The notes under the pieces are model-generated. The model was not told the origin of the DNA, made no database searches, and saw nothing but the letters and a program-made list of their open reading frames with translations. From Limnohabitans sp. Rim8 (GTDB lineage: Bacteria > Pseudomonadota > Gammaproteobacteria > Burkholderiales > Burkholderiaceae_C): a stretch of DNA of 50,887 nt. Both the position numbers and the translations under genes were made by a program. The first letter of the stretch is position 1; each line of letters starts with the position of its first letter. The stretch covers positions 1-50,887 of the forward strand of contig NZ_CAMDLM010000030.1 of the NCBI RefSeq assembly GCF_945901735.1, read 5' to 3'. Below are positions 9,600 through 18,303 of the stretch, piece by piece.

Positions 9600-10157
9600 A
9601 TGTCTGTTCATGTCGTGTCTGAAATGGCGGTGCTGATGCGCCGTGAAGCCGTTCAAGGGGCCATGGCCCGCTGGCAGTCCCACCGCTGGGTGCTGGCCGA
9701 TGTGGTGCCGCATGAAGTCGGGTTTGGTGAGACCCCGCGCTGCCTGCGTCAAACCGATGACGAAGCCCTGTGGCTCTACCCCGCTTGGCGGCTGGAGCTG
9801 TTCAGTGACGACGCCGAAGGTTATTGGCTCAACCTCACTTCGCCCACGCCCAGTTTTTTTGTCATGTGGCGTGTGCAACAAGGGCTGGAGGGCCAGGCGG
9901 AGCTGGCCGTGCCCCAGGCCCTGAGCCTGAGTTACCACGATGCGGGTCGCTGGCTCGATGCCCAGGAAACCGTGGACAACGTGCCCGCCTCGCCCGAAGT
10001 GGTGGCCAGGTTGCAGGCCTTCACCGACGCCTTTTATGTGCCCGAGGTCAAGCGCCGGCAGCGCCCGCAAAGCTTTCAGGGCCTGACCGATCGTTTTGGC
10101 CAGCCGGCGTCGGTCAGCACCGTGGACAAGCGCAAAGGCGGGAGGCAGGGCTCATGA
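9600..10157 (+). CDS. DUF3305 protein, formate dehydrogenase-associated
   Basis: A 185-residue soluble protein resembles the DUF3305 family (MSVHVVSEMAVLMRREA, then RWQSHRWVLADVVPHE). The family is known mainly from its location beside periplasmic formate dehydrogenase genes, always next to DUF3306. No catalytic or metal-binding motif is visible. Its stop overlaps the DUF3306 start (ATGA at 10154), so the two are coupled. A role in maturation or electron transfer of formate dehydrogenase is inferred from context only. Confidence 0.82.
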   Translation: MSVHVVSEMAVLMRREAVQGAMARWQSHRWVLADVVPHEVGFGETPRCLRQTDDEALWLYPAWRLELFSDDAEGYWLNLTSPTPSFFVMWRVQQGLEGQAELAVPQALSLSYHDAGRWLDAQETVDNVPASPEVVARLQAFTDAFYVPEVKRRQRPQSFQGLTDRFGQPASVSTVDKRKGGRQGS

Positions 10158-10873
10158 GCGAGCACTTTTTCAGCCGCTGGTCGCAGCGCAAGCAAGCCGT
10201 GGCCAAGGGCTTGCCGGTGGCCGAACCTGCCATCCCAGCGAGTCCGGTCGAATCGTCTGAATTGACGGGACCATCCGAACCCTTACAGCGTTCCAAGCCT
10301 GCGCCCCAAGAGCTTGATTCGGTTGCAAACGAAGCGAAGCCCAACGAATTGGCCACCCAACCCTTGCCCAGCTTGGACGACGCACGTGCCTTGACGCCGA
10401 ACTCGGATTTTCAGCCTTTCATGCGGCCCGGCGTGACCGCTGATGTGCGCAATGTGGCCATGAAAAAGCTCTTCACTGACCCGCATTTCAATGTGATGGA
10501 CGGGCTCGACATCTACATCGGCGACTACAACACACCCGACCCCATGCCAGCCGGCATGTTGCAAAAAATGGTGGGCGCGCAACTGCTGGGTTTGTTCGAC
10601 ACACCCGATGAAGCGGCGGCCACAGTCGAGCCCGTGTTGCCAGCGCTCAGTCCTGCTGCTGGCCTCCGTGAAAACCCTGTGCCAAGTCCTGCGGCACCGC
10701 AAGGCGCGCCAGTTGTGGCACAGTCTGCGCCTCCCCTGTCCGATTTGGCAGGATCGGTCAGCCCCGTGCTGCAGCCCCACGACAAAGCGCATGCCGAACA
10801 TGACCACCCTGATTTGCAACTGCAACCAAACCATGCCCCTTCAAGCCCAAGCGCTGGGCCAGGCGCTGGGTGA
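10154..10873 (+). CDS. DUF3306 protein, formate dehydrogenase-associated
   Basis: A 239-residue protein starts MSEHFFSRWSQRKQAV, the typical DUF3306 N-terminus. A conserved block lies around residues 75-150 (FMRPGVTADVRNVAMKKL, then FNVMDGLDIYIGDY). The rest is a Pro/Ala/Glu-rich, probably disordered tail. ATG 10154 overlaps the DUF3305 stop. The 3' end overlaps the likely start of the next gene by 74 bp. Function is unknown; it co-occurs with periplasmic formate dehydrogenase. Confidence 0.82.
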   Translation: MSEHFFSRWSQRKQAVAKGLPVAEPAIPASPVESSELTGPSEPLQRSKPAPQELDSVANEAKPNELATQPLPSLDDARALTPNSDFQPFMRPGVTADVRNVAMKKLFTDPHFNVMDGLDIYIGDYNTPDPMPAGMLQKMVGAQLLGLFDTPDEAAATVEPVLPALSPAAGLRENPVPSPAAPQGAPVVAQSAPPLSDLAGSVSPVLQPHDKAHAEHDHPDLQLQPNHAPSSPSAGPGAG

Positions 10874-12950
10874 AGACCTGATCCTGCACACCACTTTGTG
10901 CCGCCGCGAGGCGGTGCAATTTCAAAAAGCGATGAAAACCGGCGACACCGTGGTGGTGGCCTGCACGCAAGAAAAACGCCTGTTCTCTGAACTGGCAGAG
11001 CAAACCGAAGGTGCTGTATCTCCGATCCGCTTTGTCAACATCCGCGAAACCGGTGGCTGGGGCCGCGAAGCCGAATTCGCCACACCCAAAATGGCCGCTT
11101 TGCTGGCTGCTGCCCGCCTGCCCGAGCCCGAGCCGGTACCCACCGTCACTTACAAAAGCGAAGGCCGCGTGCTCATCATTGGCGCTGTGGATGCCGCCGA
11201 ACGCGCCGCCAGTTTTTTGTCAGATGCGATGCAGGTCACGATTTTTACGCAAGGCCCGGGCAACGCCGGGGGCAGCCAGGAGCGGCGCTTTCCCGTGGTG
11301 GCCGGTCGCCTGCAAGGCCTCAAGGGCTGGTTGGGGGCATTCGAGGTGTCATGGGATGCCAGCAACCCGATTGACCTGGACCTGTGCACCCGCTGCAACG
11401 CCTGCGTGGCCGCCTGCCCCGAGCAGGCCATTGGCCTCGATTACCAAGTGGATCTGTCGCGCTGCACCTCGCACCGAGACTGCGTGAAGGTGTGCGAGGC
11501 GGCCGGTGCCATCGACTTCAGCCGCGCTGCCCGACCGCAAACCGAGCGTTTTGACGTGGTGATGGACCTGCGCGGCGACCAAGCCTCGCCCACCTTCTCA
11601 TCGCACGCCTTGCCGCAGGGTTACTTCCGCTGGGATGGGCAAGACCTGCAAACCTTGCTGAAGGTGCGCGAACTGGTGGGCGAGTTTGAAAAGCCCCGCT
11701 TTTTTGCCTACAAACAAAAGCTATGCGCGCACAGCCGCAATGAACAAGTGGGCTGCAGCGCCTGCATTGACATCTGCTCGGCCGAAGCCGTGCGCTCGGA
11801 CAAAAGCCGCCAGCAAATCGTGGTCAACCCCAACCTGTGCGTGGGTTGCGGTGCGTGCACCACAGCTTGCCCCACGGGCGCACTGACTTACGCCTACCCG
11901 CGCGCGGCAGAGCAGGGCGCCAAGATCCGAGCCTTGCTCTCGGCCTACCAAGCCGCTGGCGGGCGCGATGCTGTTTTGCTTTTGCACAGCCAAGACAAAG
12001 GCCAGGCCCTGATCGACGAACTGGGTCGCGGCGCGCAGCTGGGCGTGATGCAAGGCGTGCCCGCCCGCGTGATGCCTGTGGCGTTGTGGCACACCGCTAG
12101 TGTGGGCCTGGAGCTGTGGCTCTCGGCCGTGGCCTATGGCGCTCGCCAGGTCATGGTGCTGATCACCGCCGAAGAAGCGTCGCAATACCGCGCTGCGCTT
12201 CTGCAGCAGATGGCCGTGGCCCAAAGCTTGCTCACTGGCCTGGGCTACACCGGGGTGCATTTCCAGCTGATCGAGGCTAAGACCGCGTCTTCTCTGGACG
12301 CCGATTTGCAACGCCTGTGCGCCCGCAGCCTGAAGACCGCCAGCCTCCCCACAGGACCAACTGTGGCCGCCCGCCACGCGGTGCAAGCCGAAAAGCGCAG
12401 CAACCTGGAGCTGGTCATCGACCACCTGATGGCCCAGTCGCCCGTGATGGCGATGGACGAGGCCTCGCGCCCCAAGGCTTTGGCCTTGCCGGCCGCGGGG
12501 TCGCCCCTGGGCAGCATCACGGTGGACGGCAGCAAGTGCACCTTGTGCATGAGCTGCGTGGGCGCTTGCCCCTCGTCGGCGCTGCAAGACAACCCTTTGC
12601 AGCCCGAGTTGCGTTTTGTCGAGAAAAATTGCGTGCAGTGCGGTCTGTGTGCCACGACCTGCCCCGAAACCGCCATCACGCTGCAGCCACGCCTGTCGCT
12701 GCTGGCCGAGCGGACGCAGCCGCGTGTGGTGCACAGCAGCCCGCCGTATGCCTGCATCCGCTGCGCCAAACCCTTTGGCACCCTCAAGGCCATCGAAACC
12801 ATGCTGGGCCGCCTGACAGGCCACAGCATGTTTCAGGGCCCGGCCCTGGAGCGACTGAAAATGTGCGGTGACTGCCGCGTCATCGACATGTTCACCGACC
12901 AGAACCAGGTGCGCATCACCGATGGCCAAGTGCCTCCCAAAACCCGATAA
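10800..12950 (+). CDS. Multi-cluster 4Fe-4S ferredoxin-like protein of the formate dehydrogenase cluster
   Basis: A 716-residue iron-sulfur protein begins MTTLICNCNQTMPL. CxxCxxC-type [4Fe-4S] motifs appear near residues 196 (CTRCNACVAACP), 320 (CSACIDIC), 347 (CVGCGACTTACP), 581 (CTLCMSCVGACP) and 611 (CVQCGLCATTCP). A further C-terminal Cys set follows (CIRC near 651 and CGDC near 689). No Tat or Sec signal or membrane segment is visible, so it is probably cytoplasmic. The reading frame is open upstream of 10800, but the ATG at 10800 gives the usual N-terminus of this family, inside the DUF3306 tail. A role in supplying electrons during formate dehydrogenase assembly is inferred from context. 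Confidence 0.85.
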   Translation: MTTLICNCNQTMPLQAQALGQALGEDLILHTTLCRREAVQFQKAMKTGDTVVVACTQEKRLFSELAEQTEGAVSPIRFVNIRETGGWGREAEFATPKMAALLAAARLPEPEPVPTVTYKSEGRVLIIGAVDAAERAASFLSDAMQVTIFTQGPGNAGGSQERRFPVVAGRLQGLKGWLGAFEVSWDASNPIDLDLCTRCNACVAACPEQAIGLDYQVDLSRCTSHRDCVKVCEAAGAIDFSRAARPQTERFDVVMDLRGDQASPTFSSHALPQGYFRWDGQDLQTLLKVRELVGEFEKPRFFAYKQKLCAHSRNEQVGCSACIDICSAEAVRSDKSRQQIVVNPNLCVGCGACTTACPTGALTYAYPRAAEQGAKIRALLSAYQAAGGRDAVLLLHSQDKGQALIDELGRGAQLGVMQGVPARVMPVALWHTASVGLELWLSAVAYGARQVMVLITAEEASQYRAALLQQMAVAQSLLTGLGYTGVHFQLIEAKTASSLDADLQRLCARSLKTASLPTGPTVAARHAVQAEKRSNLELVIDHLMAQSPVMAMDEASRPKALALPAAGSPLGSITVDGSKCTLCMSCVGACPSSALQDNPLQPELRFVEKNCVQCGLCATTCPETAITLQPRLSLLAERTQPRVVHSSPPYACIRCAKPFGTLKAIETMLGRLTGHSMFQGPALERLKMCGDCRVIDMFTDQNQVRITDGQVPPKTR

Positions 12951-13586
12951 ATGCTTATCATGAGCCCAGACCTGAACCTGTCCGCCAGCAGCCACGCGCT
13001 GGACGAAGAAACCGCCCGCGCCGAGGTGTACGGCCTGCTGTCGCAACTGCTGTATGCCGCGCCATCGGCCGATTTGCTGAGCCAACTGCAGGTGGCCGTG
13101 ACCGAGGCCCCCGATGCCGGTGGCTTTTTGGAGGAGCCGTGGCGCGACCTGGTGGCCAGCGCCCGCAGCCTGAACCACGATCAGGTGGCGGCCGAATACA
13201 ACCGCCTGTTTGGTGGGGTGGGCAAGCCCGAGGTTTACCTGTATGGCTCGCATTACCTGAGCGGTTTCCTGAACGAAAAGCCCTTGGTGCGCCTGCGTGA
13301 CGACTTGGCCGTCTTGGGCCTGGGCAAAGGCGAGTGCATGTCCGACACCGAAGACCATGTGGCATACGTCTTCGAAGTCATGCGCTACCTAATTGCCGGG
13401 GACGATGTGACGGTGGCCAACCTCACGCAACAGATGGCGTTTTTCAGCCAACATCTGCAGCCGTGGGTGCCGCAAATGTGTCAAACGCTGCAGGCGCATC
13501 CAGCTGCCGTCTTTTATGCCCACTTGGCCGCATTCACCGAAGCTTTCCTGAGTGTGGAAACGCAGGGCTTCGATTTGGTGGTTTGA
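12951..13586 (+). CDS. TorD/DmsD-family molybdoenzyme chaperone
   Basis: A 211-residue all-helical protein of the TorD family (ARAEVYGLLSQLLYAAPSADLL; EYNRLFGGVGKPEVYLYGSHY). These chaperones bind the Tat signal of a molybdoenzyme and help insert the cofactor before export. The likely client is FdhA (18941-21901), whose Tat signal is clear. ATG 12951 directly follows the stop of the previous gene; ATG 12960 is an alternative. It is the last gene before the TRAP module that separates it from its presumed client. Confidence 0.88.
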   Translation: MLIMSPDLNLSASSHALDEETARAEVYGLLSQLLYAAPSADLLSQLQVAVTEAPDAGGFLEEPWRDLVASARSLNHDQVAAEYNRLFGGVGKPEVYLYGSHYLSGFLNEKPLVRLRDDLAVLGLGKGECMSDTEDHVAYVFEVMRYLIAGDDVTVANLTQQMAFFSQHLQPWVPQMCQTLQAHPAAVFYAHLAAFTEAFLSVETQGFDLVV

Positions 13587-13675
13587 TTGAAATTTTCAAC
13601 ATTTCAACATATCAACTTGAAATTTTTGACAAGGCGTCCTAGGGTTTTCACTGACGGGTGAGCCTTTGGTGCGCT

Positions 13676-13701
13676 GCATAATCAATTACCAAGCGGTAAT
13701 T
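13676..13701 (+). promoter_or_regulatory. Possible promoter and operator of the TRAP operon
   Basis: The AT-rich gap 13587-13732 contains TGCATAAT, an extended -10-like hexamer at 13676-13681. A 7-bp inverted repeat follows (AATTACC 13684-13690, GGTAATT 13695-13701). A dyad just downstream of a -10 would suit a repressor. The -35 match upstream (CTGACG) is weak and badly spaced, so the promoter call is tentative. Confidence 0.35.
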
Positions 13702-13732
13702 TTTCGCGCTTGAAAGTTCAACAGGAGACAAC

Positions 13733-14896
13733 ATGACCCGAATTCAACAAGACGTTCAATCCCAGACCATCGAAGCCCCTGAGGCCAGCCGTCGTCGCTT
13801 CTTTGGCAAGGCTGCCACCGCTGCAGTGGCTTTGCCGCTGGCTGGCGTGCCCATGATCGCCGTGGCCCAAGCCCCCATTGTGTTCAAGATGCAAGGTTCC
13901 TGGGGTACCAACGAAATTTTCAGCGAGATGGCGCAGCAGTACGTCACCCGCGTCAATGAAATGTCCGGTGGCCGCTTGAAAATCGAGTACCTGCCAGCAG
14001 GTGCTGTGGTCAAGCCGTTCGAAATCATTGACGCCGTGAGCAAAGGCGTGCTTGACGGTGGTCACCACGTGTCCGGCTATTGGTACGGCAAGAACAAATC
14101 GGCTTCTTTGTTCGGCACAGGCCCCGTCAGCGGCGCCACCCCCGATATCGGTTTGAGCTGGATTCAGGCCGGTGGTGGTCAGCAGCTGTGGGACAAACTG
14201 GTCGCCAAGATGAACCTGAACGTGGTCGGCTTCTTCTCCTTCCCCATGCCTTCCCAACCTCTGGGTTGGTTCAAAAAGGCCCCGCCCAAGAAAGCTGCTG
14301 ACTTGAAGGGCTTCAAGTACCGCACCATTGGTTTGGCTGCCGACATGCTGCAAGAAATGGGCATGGCCGTGGCGCAGTTGCCAGGCGGCGAAATTGTGCC
14401 TGCCATGCAGCGCGGCGTGATCGATGCCTTTGAATTCAACAACCCCACAGCCGACATGCGCTTTGGTGCACAAGACGTGGCCAAGTTCTACTCCATGGGT
14501 TCCTTCCACCAGGCTCAGGAATTCTTTGAAATCATCTTCAACAAAGACAAGTACAACGCTTTGCCTGCTGACCTGAAGGCCATCCTGAAGTACGCCGCTG
14601 AAGCCGCATCCACCGCATCGACCGCCCTGGCTCACGAAAACTACTCCAAAGACTTGCAGGAGTTGATCGTCAAGCACAAGGTGCAGGTCTCGCGCACCAG
14701 CGCCGATGTCTACAAGGGTCAACTGGCTGCTTGGGACGTGGTCACGGCCAAGCTGGAAAAAGAAGTCGACATGTTCAAGGAAGTGAACGATTCGTTCAAG
14801 GCCTGGTCACGCCGCGTGGGCTTCTACCACTTCACCAACGAAGCCAACTACCGCATGGCTTACGAACACGTGCAGAAAACCAAGCTGCCAGTCTGA
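13733..14896 (+). CDS. dctP: TRAP transporter substrate-binding protein (DctP type)
   Basis: This 387-residue periplasmic receptor of a tripartite ATP-independent transporter has a Tat-type signal (SRRRFFGKAATAAVALPLAG, about residues 18-37) ending near AVAQA. The mature part matches the TakP / mannitol-chloroaromatic subfamily (MQGSWGTNEIFSEMA; GVLDGGHHVSGYWYGK; PFEFNNPTADMRFGAQD in related form). It has a good Shine-Dalgarno (AGGAGA) before ATG 13733. The ligand cannot be read from sequence; family relatives bind 2-oxo acids and other carboxylates. The adjacent amidase may hint at an amide-derived substrate. Confidence 0.92.
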   Translation: MTRIQQDVQSQTIEAPEASRRRFFGKAATAAVALPLAGVPMIAVAQAPIVFKMQGSWGTNEIFSEMAQQYVTRVNEMSGGRLKIEYLPAGAVVKPFEIIDAVSKGVLDGGHHVSGYWYGKNKSASLFGTGPVSGATPDIGLSWIQAGGGQQLWDKLVAKMNLNVVGFFSFPMPSQPLGWFKKAPPKKAADLKGFKYRTIGLAADMLQEMGMAVAQLPGGEIVPAMQRGVIDAFEFNNPTADMRFGAQDVAKFYSMGSFHQAQEFFEIIFNKDKYNALPADLKAILKYAAEAASTASTALAHENYSKDLQELIVKHKVQVSRTSADVYKGQLAAWDVVTAKLEKEVDMFKEVNDSFKAWSRRVGFYHFTNEANYRMAYEHVQKTKLPV

Positions 14897-14912
14897 TCAT
14901 TGGGTCCACTTG

Positions 14913-14949
14913 AAGGCTGTCGGAATCAATTCCGGCAGCCTTTGTTTTT
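14913..14949 (+). terminator. Intrinsic terminator between dctP and dctQ
   Basis: A 13-bp stem (14913-14925 with 14930-14942, one G-U pair) and a TCAA loop are followed by TTTGTTTTTT. It lies inside the operon, 17 bp after the dctP stop. Partial termination here would give more receptor than membrane subunits. Confidence 0.82.
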
Positions 14950-14969
14950 TCTGTCTAGAGGTAAATCGC

Positions 14970-15545
14970 ATGGAAGTCTGGATTCGAAGGATTGACATCC
15001 TCAACAAGTCGATTGGTCACGCTTTTTCTTGGTGTGTATTGATCTTGACCGCATCCACCTGTTTTGAGGTGTTCATGCGTTATGTGCTCAACAGCCCCAC
15101 GGTGTGGGCGTTTGACATGAGCTACATGCTGTATGGCGCCATGTTCATGATGTCAGGTGCTTATGCTCTCTCGCGCAACTCGCATGTGCGCGGCGATTTC
15201 TTTTATCGCAATTGGTCTAACCGCACACAAGCCAAAGTGGATTTGGCTTTGTACTTCCTGTTTTTCTTTCCAGGCATTTTTGCCATGGTGTTCACCGGTG
15301 GCCAATACGCCTACGAAAGCATGCGCATTTTGGAGTCCAGCGTGAACAGCCCGGCAGGCGTGCCGGTGTGGCCTCTGAAGTCCGTTATTTTTGTGGCCGG
15401 TGTCACGCTGCTGATTGCGGGTGCCGCAGAGGTCATGCGTTGCCTGGTGTGCATCCGCACGGGCGAGTGGTTGTCGCGCGGCAGCGATGTCGAAGAACTT
15501 GAACAAGTGTTGATCAAACAACACGCTGAGAAAGCCCCATCATGA
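14970..15545 (+). CDS. dctQ: TRAP transporter small membrane subunit (DctQ type)
   Basis: A 191-residue four-helix membrane protein of the DctQ family (MEVWIRRIDILNKSIGHAFS; FEVFMRYVLNSPTVWAFDMS). It forms the small integral-membrane subunit with DctM. The frame is open further upstream, but the terminator at 14913-14949 lies there and ATG 14970 has a Shine-Dalgarno (AGAGGT at 14957-14962), so this start is preferred. The stop overlaps the dctM start (ATGA). Confidence 0.88.
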   Translation: MEVWIRRIDILNKSIGHAFSWCVLILTASTCFEVFMRYVLNSPTVWAFDMSYMLYGAMFMMSGAYALSRNSHVRGDFFYRNWSNRTQAKVDLALYFLFFFPGIFAMVFTGGQYAYESMRILESSVNSPAGVPVWPLKSVIFVAGVTLLIAGAAEVMRCLVCIRTGEWLSRGSDVEELEQVLIKQHAEKAPS

Positions 15546-16951
15546 GTGATCCGTTTGTCGCCCTCTTCATGCTGGGGCTCTTCATTGTCTTTATCTTTTT
15601 CGGTTTCCCGATCGCCTTCACCATGATGGCCATGGGCATGGGTTTTGGCTTTTACGCCTATTTCACGCCCGACCAGTTGATTTGGGACAACCGCATCTTG
15701 TACCTGTTCACACAAAACACCTTCAGTGTGATGAACAACGATGTGCTCATATCCATACCCTTGTTTTTGTTCATGGGTTACATCATCGAGCGCGCCAACA
15801 TTCTGGACAAGTTGTTTTTGAGTTTGCAAGTCGGCTTGCGAGGCGTTCCTGGCTCTATGGCCGTGGCTGCACTGGTCACTTGTACGCTGTTTGCGACCGC
15901 CACCGGCATTGTGGGCGCGGTGGTGGCCCTGATGGGCCTGATCGCCTTGCCGGCGATGCTCAAAGCCGGTTATGACGAAAAACTCGCCAGTGGTGTCATC
16001 ACGGCAGGCGGCACTTTGGGCATCTTGATTCCACCTTCCATCTTGCTCATTGTGTATGCGGCCACAGCCAGTGTTTCGGTGGTCAAGATGTACGCTGCGG
16101 CCATCATCCCTGGCTTCACATTGGCGTTTCTGTACCTGCTCTACATCATCGTTCGGGCCACGCTCAACCCCTCTTTGTGTCCCAAGCCCAAAGATGTCTA
16201 CGATTATTCCGTCTGGGAAAGCATTGTCATGGTGTTGAAGGCCTTTGTGCCTTTGGCCGTCTTGATCATGTCGGTCTTGGGCTCTATTTTGTTTGGTTTG
16301 GCGACACCCAGCGAAGCAGCCGCCATGGGTGTGTTAGGCGGCATCATCTTGGCCATCGTCTACCGCGCCTTCACTTGGCAGCGGCTGCGCGAGTCGGTTT
16401 ACCTCACGGCCCGAACCTCGGCCATGGTGTGTTTCCTGTTTGTCGGTTCGGCCACTTTCGCCTCGGTTTTTGGTTACTTGGGCGGTGAGCATTTGGTCAA
16501 GGACTTCATGCTGGCATTGAACCTGTCGCCTTTGCAGTTCTTGCTGCTGTCCCAGTTCTTGATTTTCATCTTGGGTTGGCCTTTGGAGTGGAGCGAGATC
16601 ATCATCATCTTCGTGCCCATCTTCCTGCCTTTGCTGCCCTTGTATGGCATCGACCCGATCTTGTTCGGCATCTTGATCGCCGTGAACCTGCAGACTGCTT
16701 TCTTGACCCCGCCGATGGCGATGTCGGCCTATTACCTGAAAGGGGTTGCACCCAAGAGTCTGCAACTGAACACCATCTTCAGTGGGTGCATGCCTTTTGT
16801 TTACATCATTTTGTTCACACTGGCCCTGACCTATGTCTTCCCGGCCATGGTGACCTATTTGCCAGACCATTTCTTCAACCAGTCGGTTGAGATGGAGCGC
16901 GATCCCAACGACGAGTCGGTGGTCAACCCTGATTTCTTCAAGCCGCAGTGA
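15542..16951 (+). CDS. dctM: TRAP transporter large permease subunit (DctM type)
   Basis: A 469-residue polytopic membrane protein, the ion-coupled permease of the TRAP system. Family segments are clear (GFPIAFTMMAMGMGFGF; ITAGGTLGILIPPSILLIVYA; LATPSEAAAMGVLGG). Length is slightly above the usual 425-440 because of an extended C-terminal tail after the last helix. It overlaps dctQ by four bases at its start, and its stop shares a base with the amidase start (TGATG), so the module is translationally coupled. Confidence 0.92.
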   Translation: MSDPFVALFMLGLFIVFIFFGFPIAFTMMAMGMGFGFYAYFTPDQLIWDNRILYLFTQNTFSVMNNDVLISIPLFLFMGYIIERANILDKLFLSLQVGLRGVPGSMAVAALVTCTLFATATGIVGAVVALMGLIALPAMLKAGYDEKLASGVITAGGTLGILIPPSILLIVYAATASVSVVKMYAAAIIPGFTLAFLYLLYIIVRATLNPSLCPKPKDVYDYSVWESIVMVLKAFVPLAVLIMSVLGSILFGLATPSEAAAMGVLGGIILAIVYRAFTWQRLRESVYLTARTSAMVCFLFVGSATFASVFGYLGGEHLVKDFMLALNLSPLQFLLLSQFLIFILGWPLEWSEIIIIFVPIFLPLLPLYGIDPILFGILIAVNLQTAFLTPPMAMSAYYLKGVAPKSLQLNTIFSGCMPFVYIILFTLALTYVFPAMVTYLPDHFFNQSVEMERDPNDESVVNPDFFKPQ

Positions 16952-18303
16952 TGAGCGCCCATCCCCTCAGCGTTTCGGAACTCACGGCCCTGCAAATCCG
17001 TGAGCACCTGCTCAGCGGCCAAGAGACGGTGGAGGAGTTCACCGTCAAACTGGGTCAGTTTGTGGATGCGGCCGATGACAAGATCCAGGCTTTCGCCCAC
17101 CGCGATGACCGGGTGGTGGCGCTGCAGGCAGACAACCTGCAACGCGACCGCACGGCCGGCCATTTGCCTGGTCCTTTGTACGGCGTGCCGGTGGCGGTCA
17201 AGGACATCATCGACACCATGGATTTCCCTACCGAGTACGGCAGCGCCATCCACACGGGCCGCTATTCGGTGGGTGATGCCACCGTGGTGTCGCGTTTGCG
17301 CGCGGCGGGGGCCGTGATCTTCGGCAAAACCGTCAGCACGGAATTTGCCACCACCCAGGCGGGCCCGACCTGCAACCCTCACAACACGGCGCACACGCCT
17401 GGCGGCTCGTCCAGCGGTTCGGCCGCTGCCGTGGCCGCTGGCATGGTGCCGGTGGCCCTGGGCACCCAAACCAACGGTTCGGTGATCCGCCCGGCCTCGT
17501 ATTGTGGGGTCTATGCGTACAAGCCCTCACGCGGACTGCTGCCGCGTACTGGGGTGCTTGACCAGTCCCCTTCGCTCGACGAAGTGGGCGTGTTTGCGCG
17601 CAATCTGGAAGACATCGCTTGGGTGGCCGAAATTTTGACGGGTGACGACGGCCATGACGCCGCCACCGCACGCCAGGCCCCCCGCCGTTTGTACGATGTT
17701 GCGGTTTCGGAGCCACCGCTGCCACCCAAGTTTTGCTTTGTCAAAACCCCTTGGTGGGACCAGGTTGACCCCGAAGCACGCGAAGCCTACGAGGCTTTTG
17801 TGGACCACTTGGGCGACTGCGTGACGCACGCTTCCTTGCCCGACATCGTGCGCAATGTGGCGCCTTGGCTGGCGACCATCAACGAGTCCGAGCTGGCGTT
17901 TTGCCTGCAAAAAGAATGGCTCCACAGCCGCGAACTGTTGAGCGAGCCATTGCAAGCGCGCATCGAAAAAGCCATGGCCATCCCGGTCACCGATTACCTG
18001 GTGGCCAAAGACCGGCAGTTCCACGTCATGACTGCTTTTGACGAGTACTTCGCCACTTATGACGCCATCTTGTGCCCGGCTGCGCTGGGCACCGCCCCTG
18101 TGGGGCTGGAATCGACGGGCAACCCGATCATGCAAACCACCTGGAGTTTTGCCGGTTTGCCCAGCCTCAACTTGCCGCTGATGAACCTGTCCAATGGCTT
18201 GCCATTGGGTGTGCAGGCCGTTGGTGCTCACCAAAACGATGCCCGCTTGCTGCGCTCTGCGCGTTGGCTGGTGGCTGAATTTGTCAAAAGGAATCTGGCA
18301 TGA
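16951..18303 (+). CDS. Amidase signature family hydrolase
   Basis: A 450-residue Ser-cisSer-Lys amidase. The catalytic set fits family spacing: Lys84 (AVKDI), cis-Ser153 in GGSSSGSA and nucleophile Ser177 in QTNGSVIRPAS. The reaction would be hydrolysis of a carboxamide to acid and ammonia. GatA-like partners (gatB, gatC) are absent, so this is a catabolic amidase rather than the tRNA amidotransferase. The ATG at 16951 overlaps the dctM stop. Coupling to a TRAP transporter suggests that the imported compound is an amide or gives rise to one; the substrate is unknown. Confidence 0.88.
   Translation: MSAHPLSVSELTALQIREHLLSGQETVEEFTVKLGQFVDAADDKIQAFAHRDDRVVALQADNLQRDRTAGHLPGPLYGVPVAVKDIIDTMDFPTEYGSAIHTGRYSVGDATVVSRLRAAGAVIFGKTVSTEFATTQAGPTCNPHNTAHTPGGSSSGSAAAVAAGMVPVALGTQTNGSVIRPASYCGVYAYKPSRGLLPRTGVLDQSPSLDEVGVFARNLEDIAWVAEILTGDDGHDAATARQAPRRLYDVAVSEPPLPPKFCFVKTPWWDQVDPEAREAYEAFVDHLGDCVTHASLPDIVRNVAPWLATINESELAFCLQKEWLHSRELLSEPLQARIEKAMAIPVTDYLVAKDRQFHVMTAFDEYFATYDAILCPAALGTAPVGLESTGNPIMQTTWSFAGLPSLNLPLMNLSNGLPLGVQAVGAHQNDARLLRSARWLVAEFVKRNLA

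Noticed and set aside
13910..13930. Fourth copy of the hairpin core (GGGGTACCA followed by AAAT) in dctP
   Set aside because: It lies in coding sequence that specifies a conserved protein motif and has no outer inverted arms.
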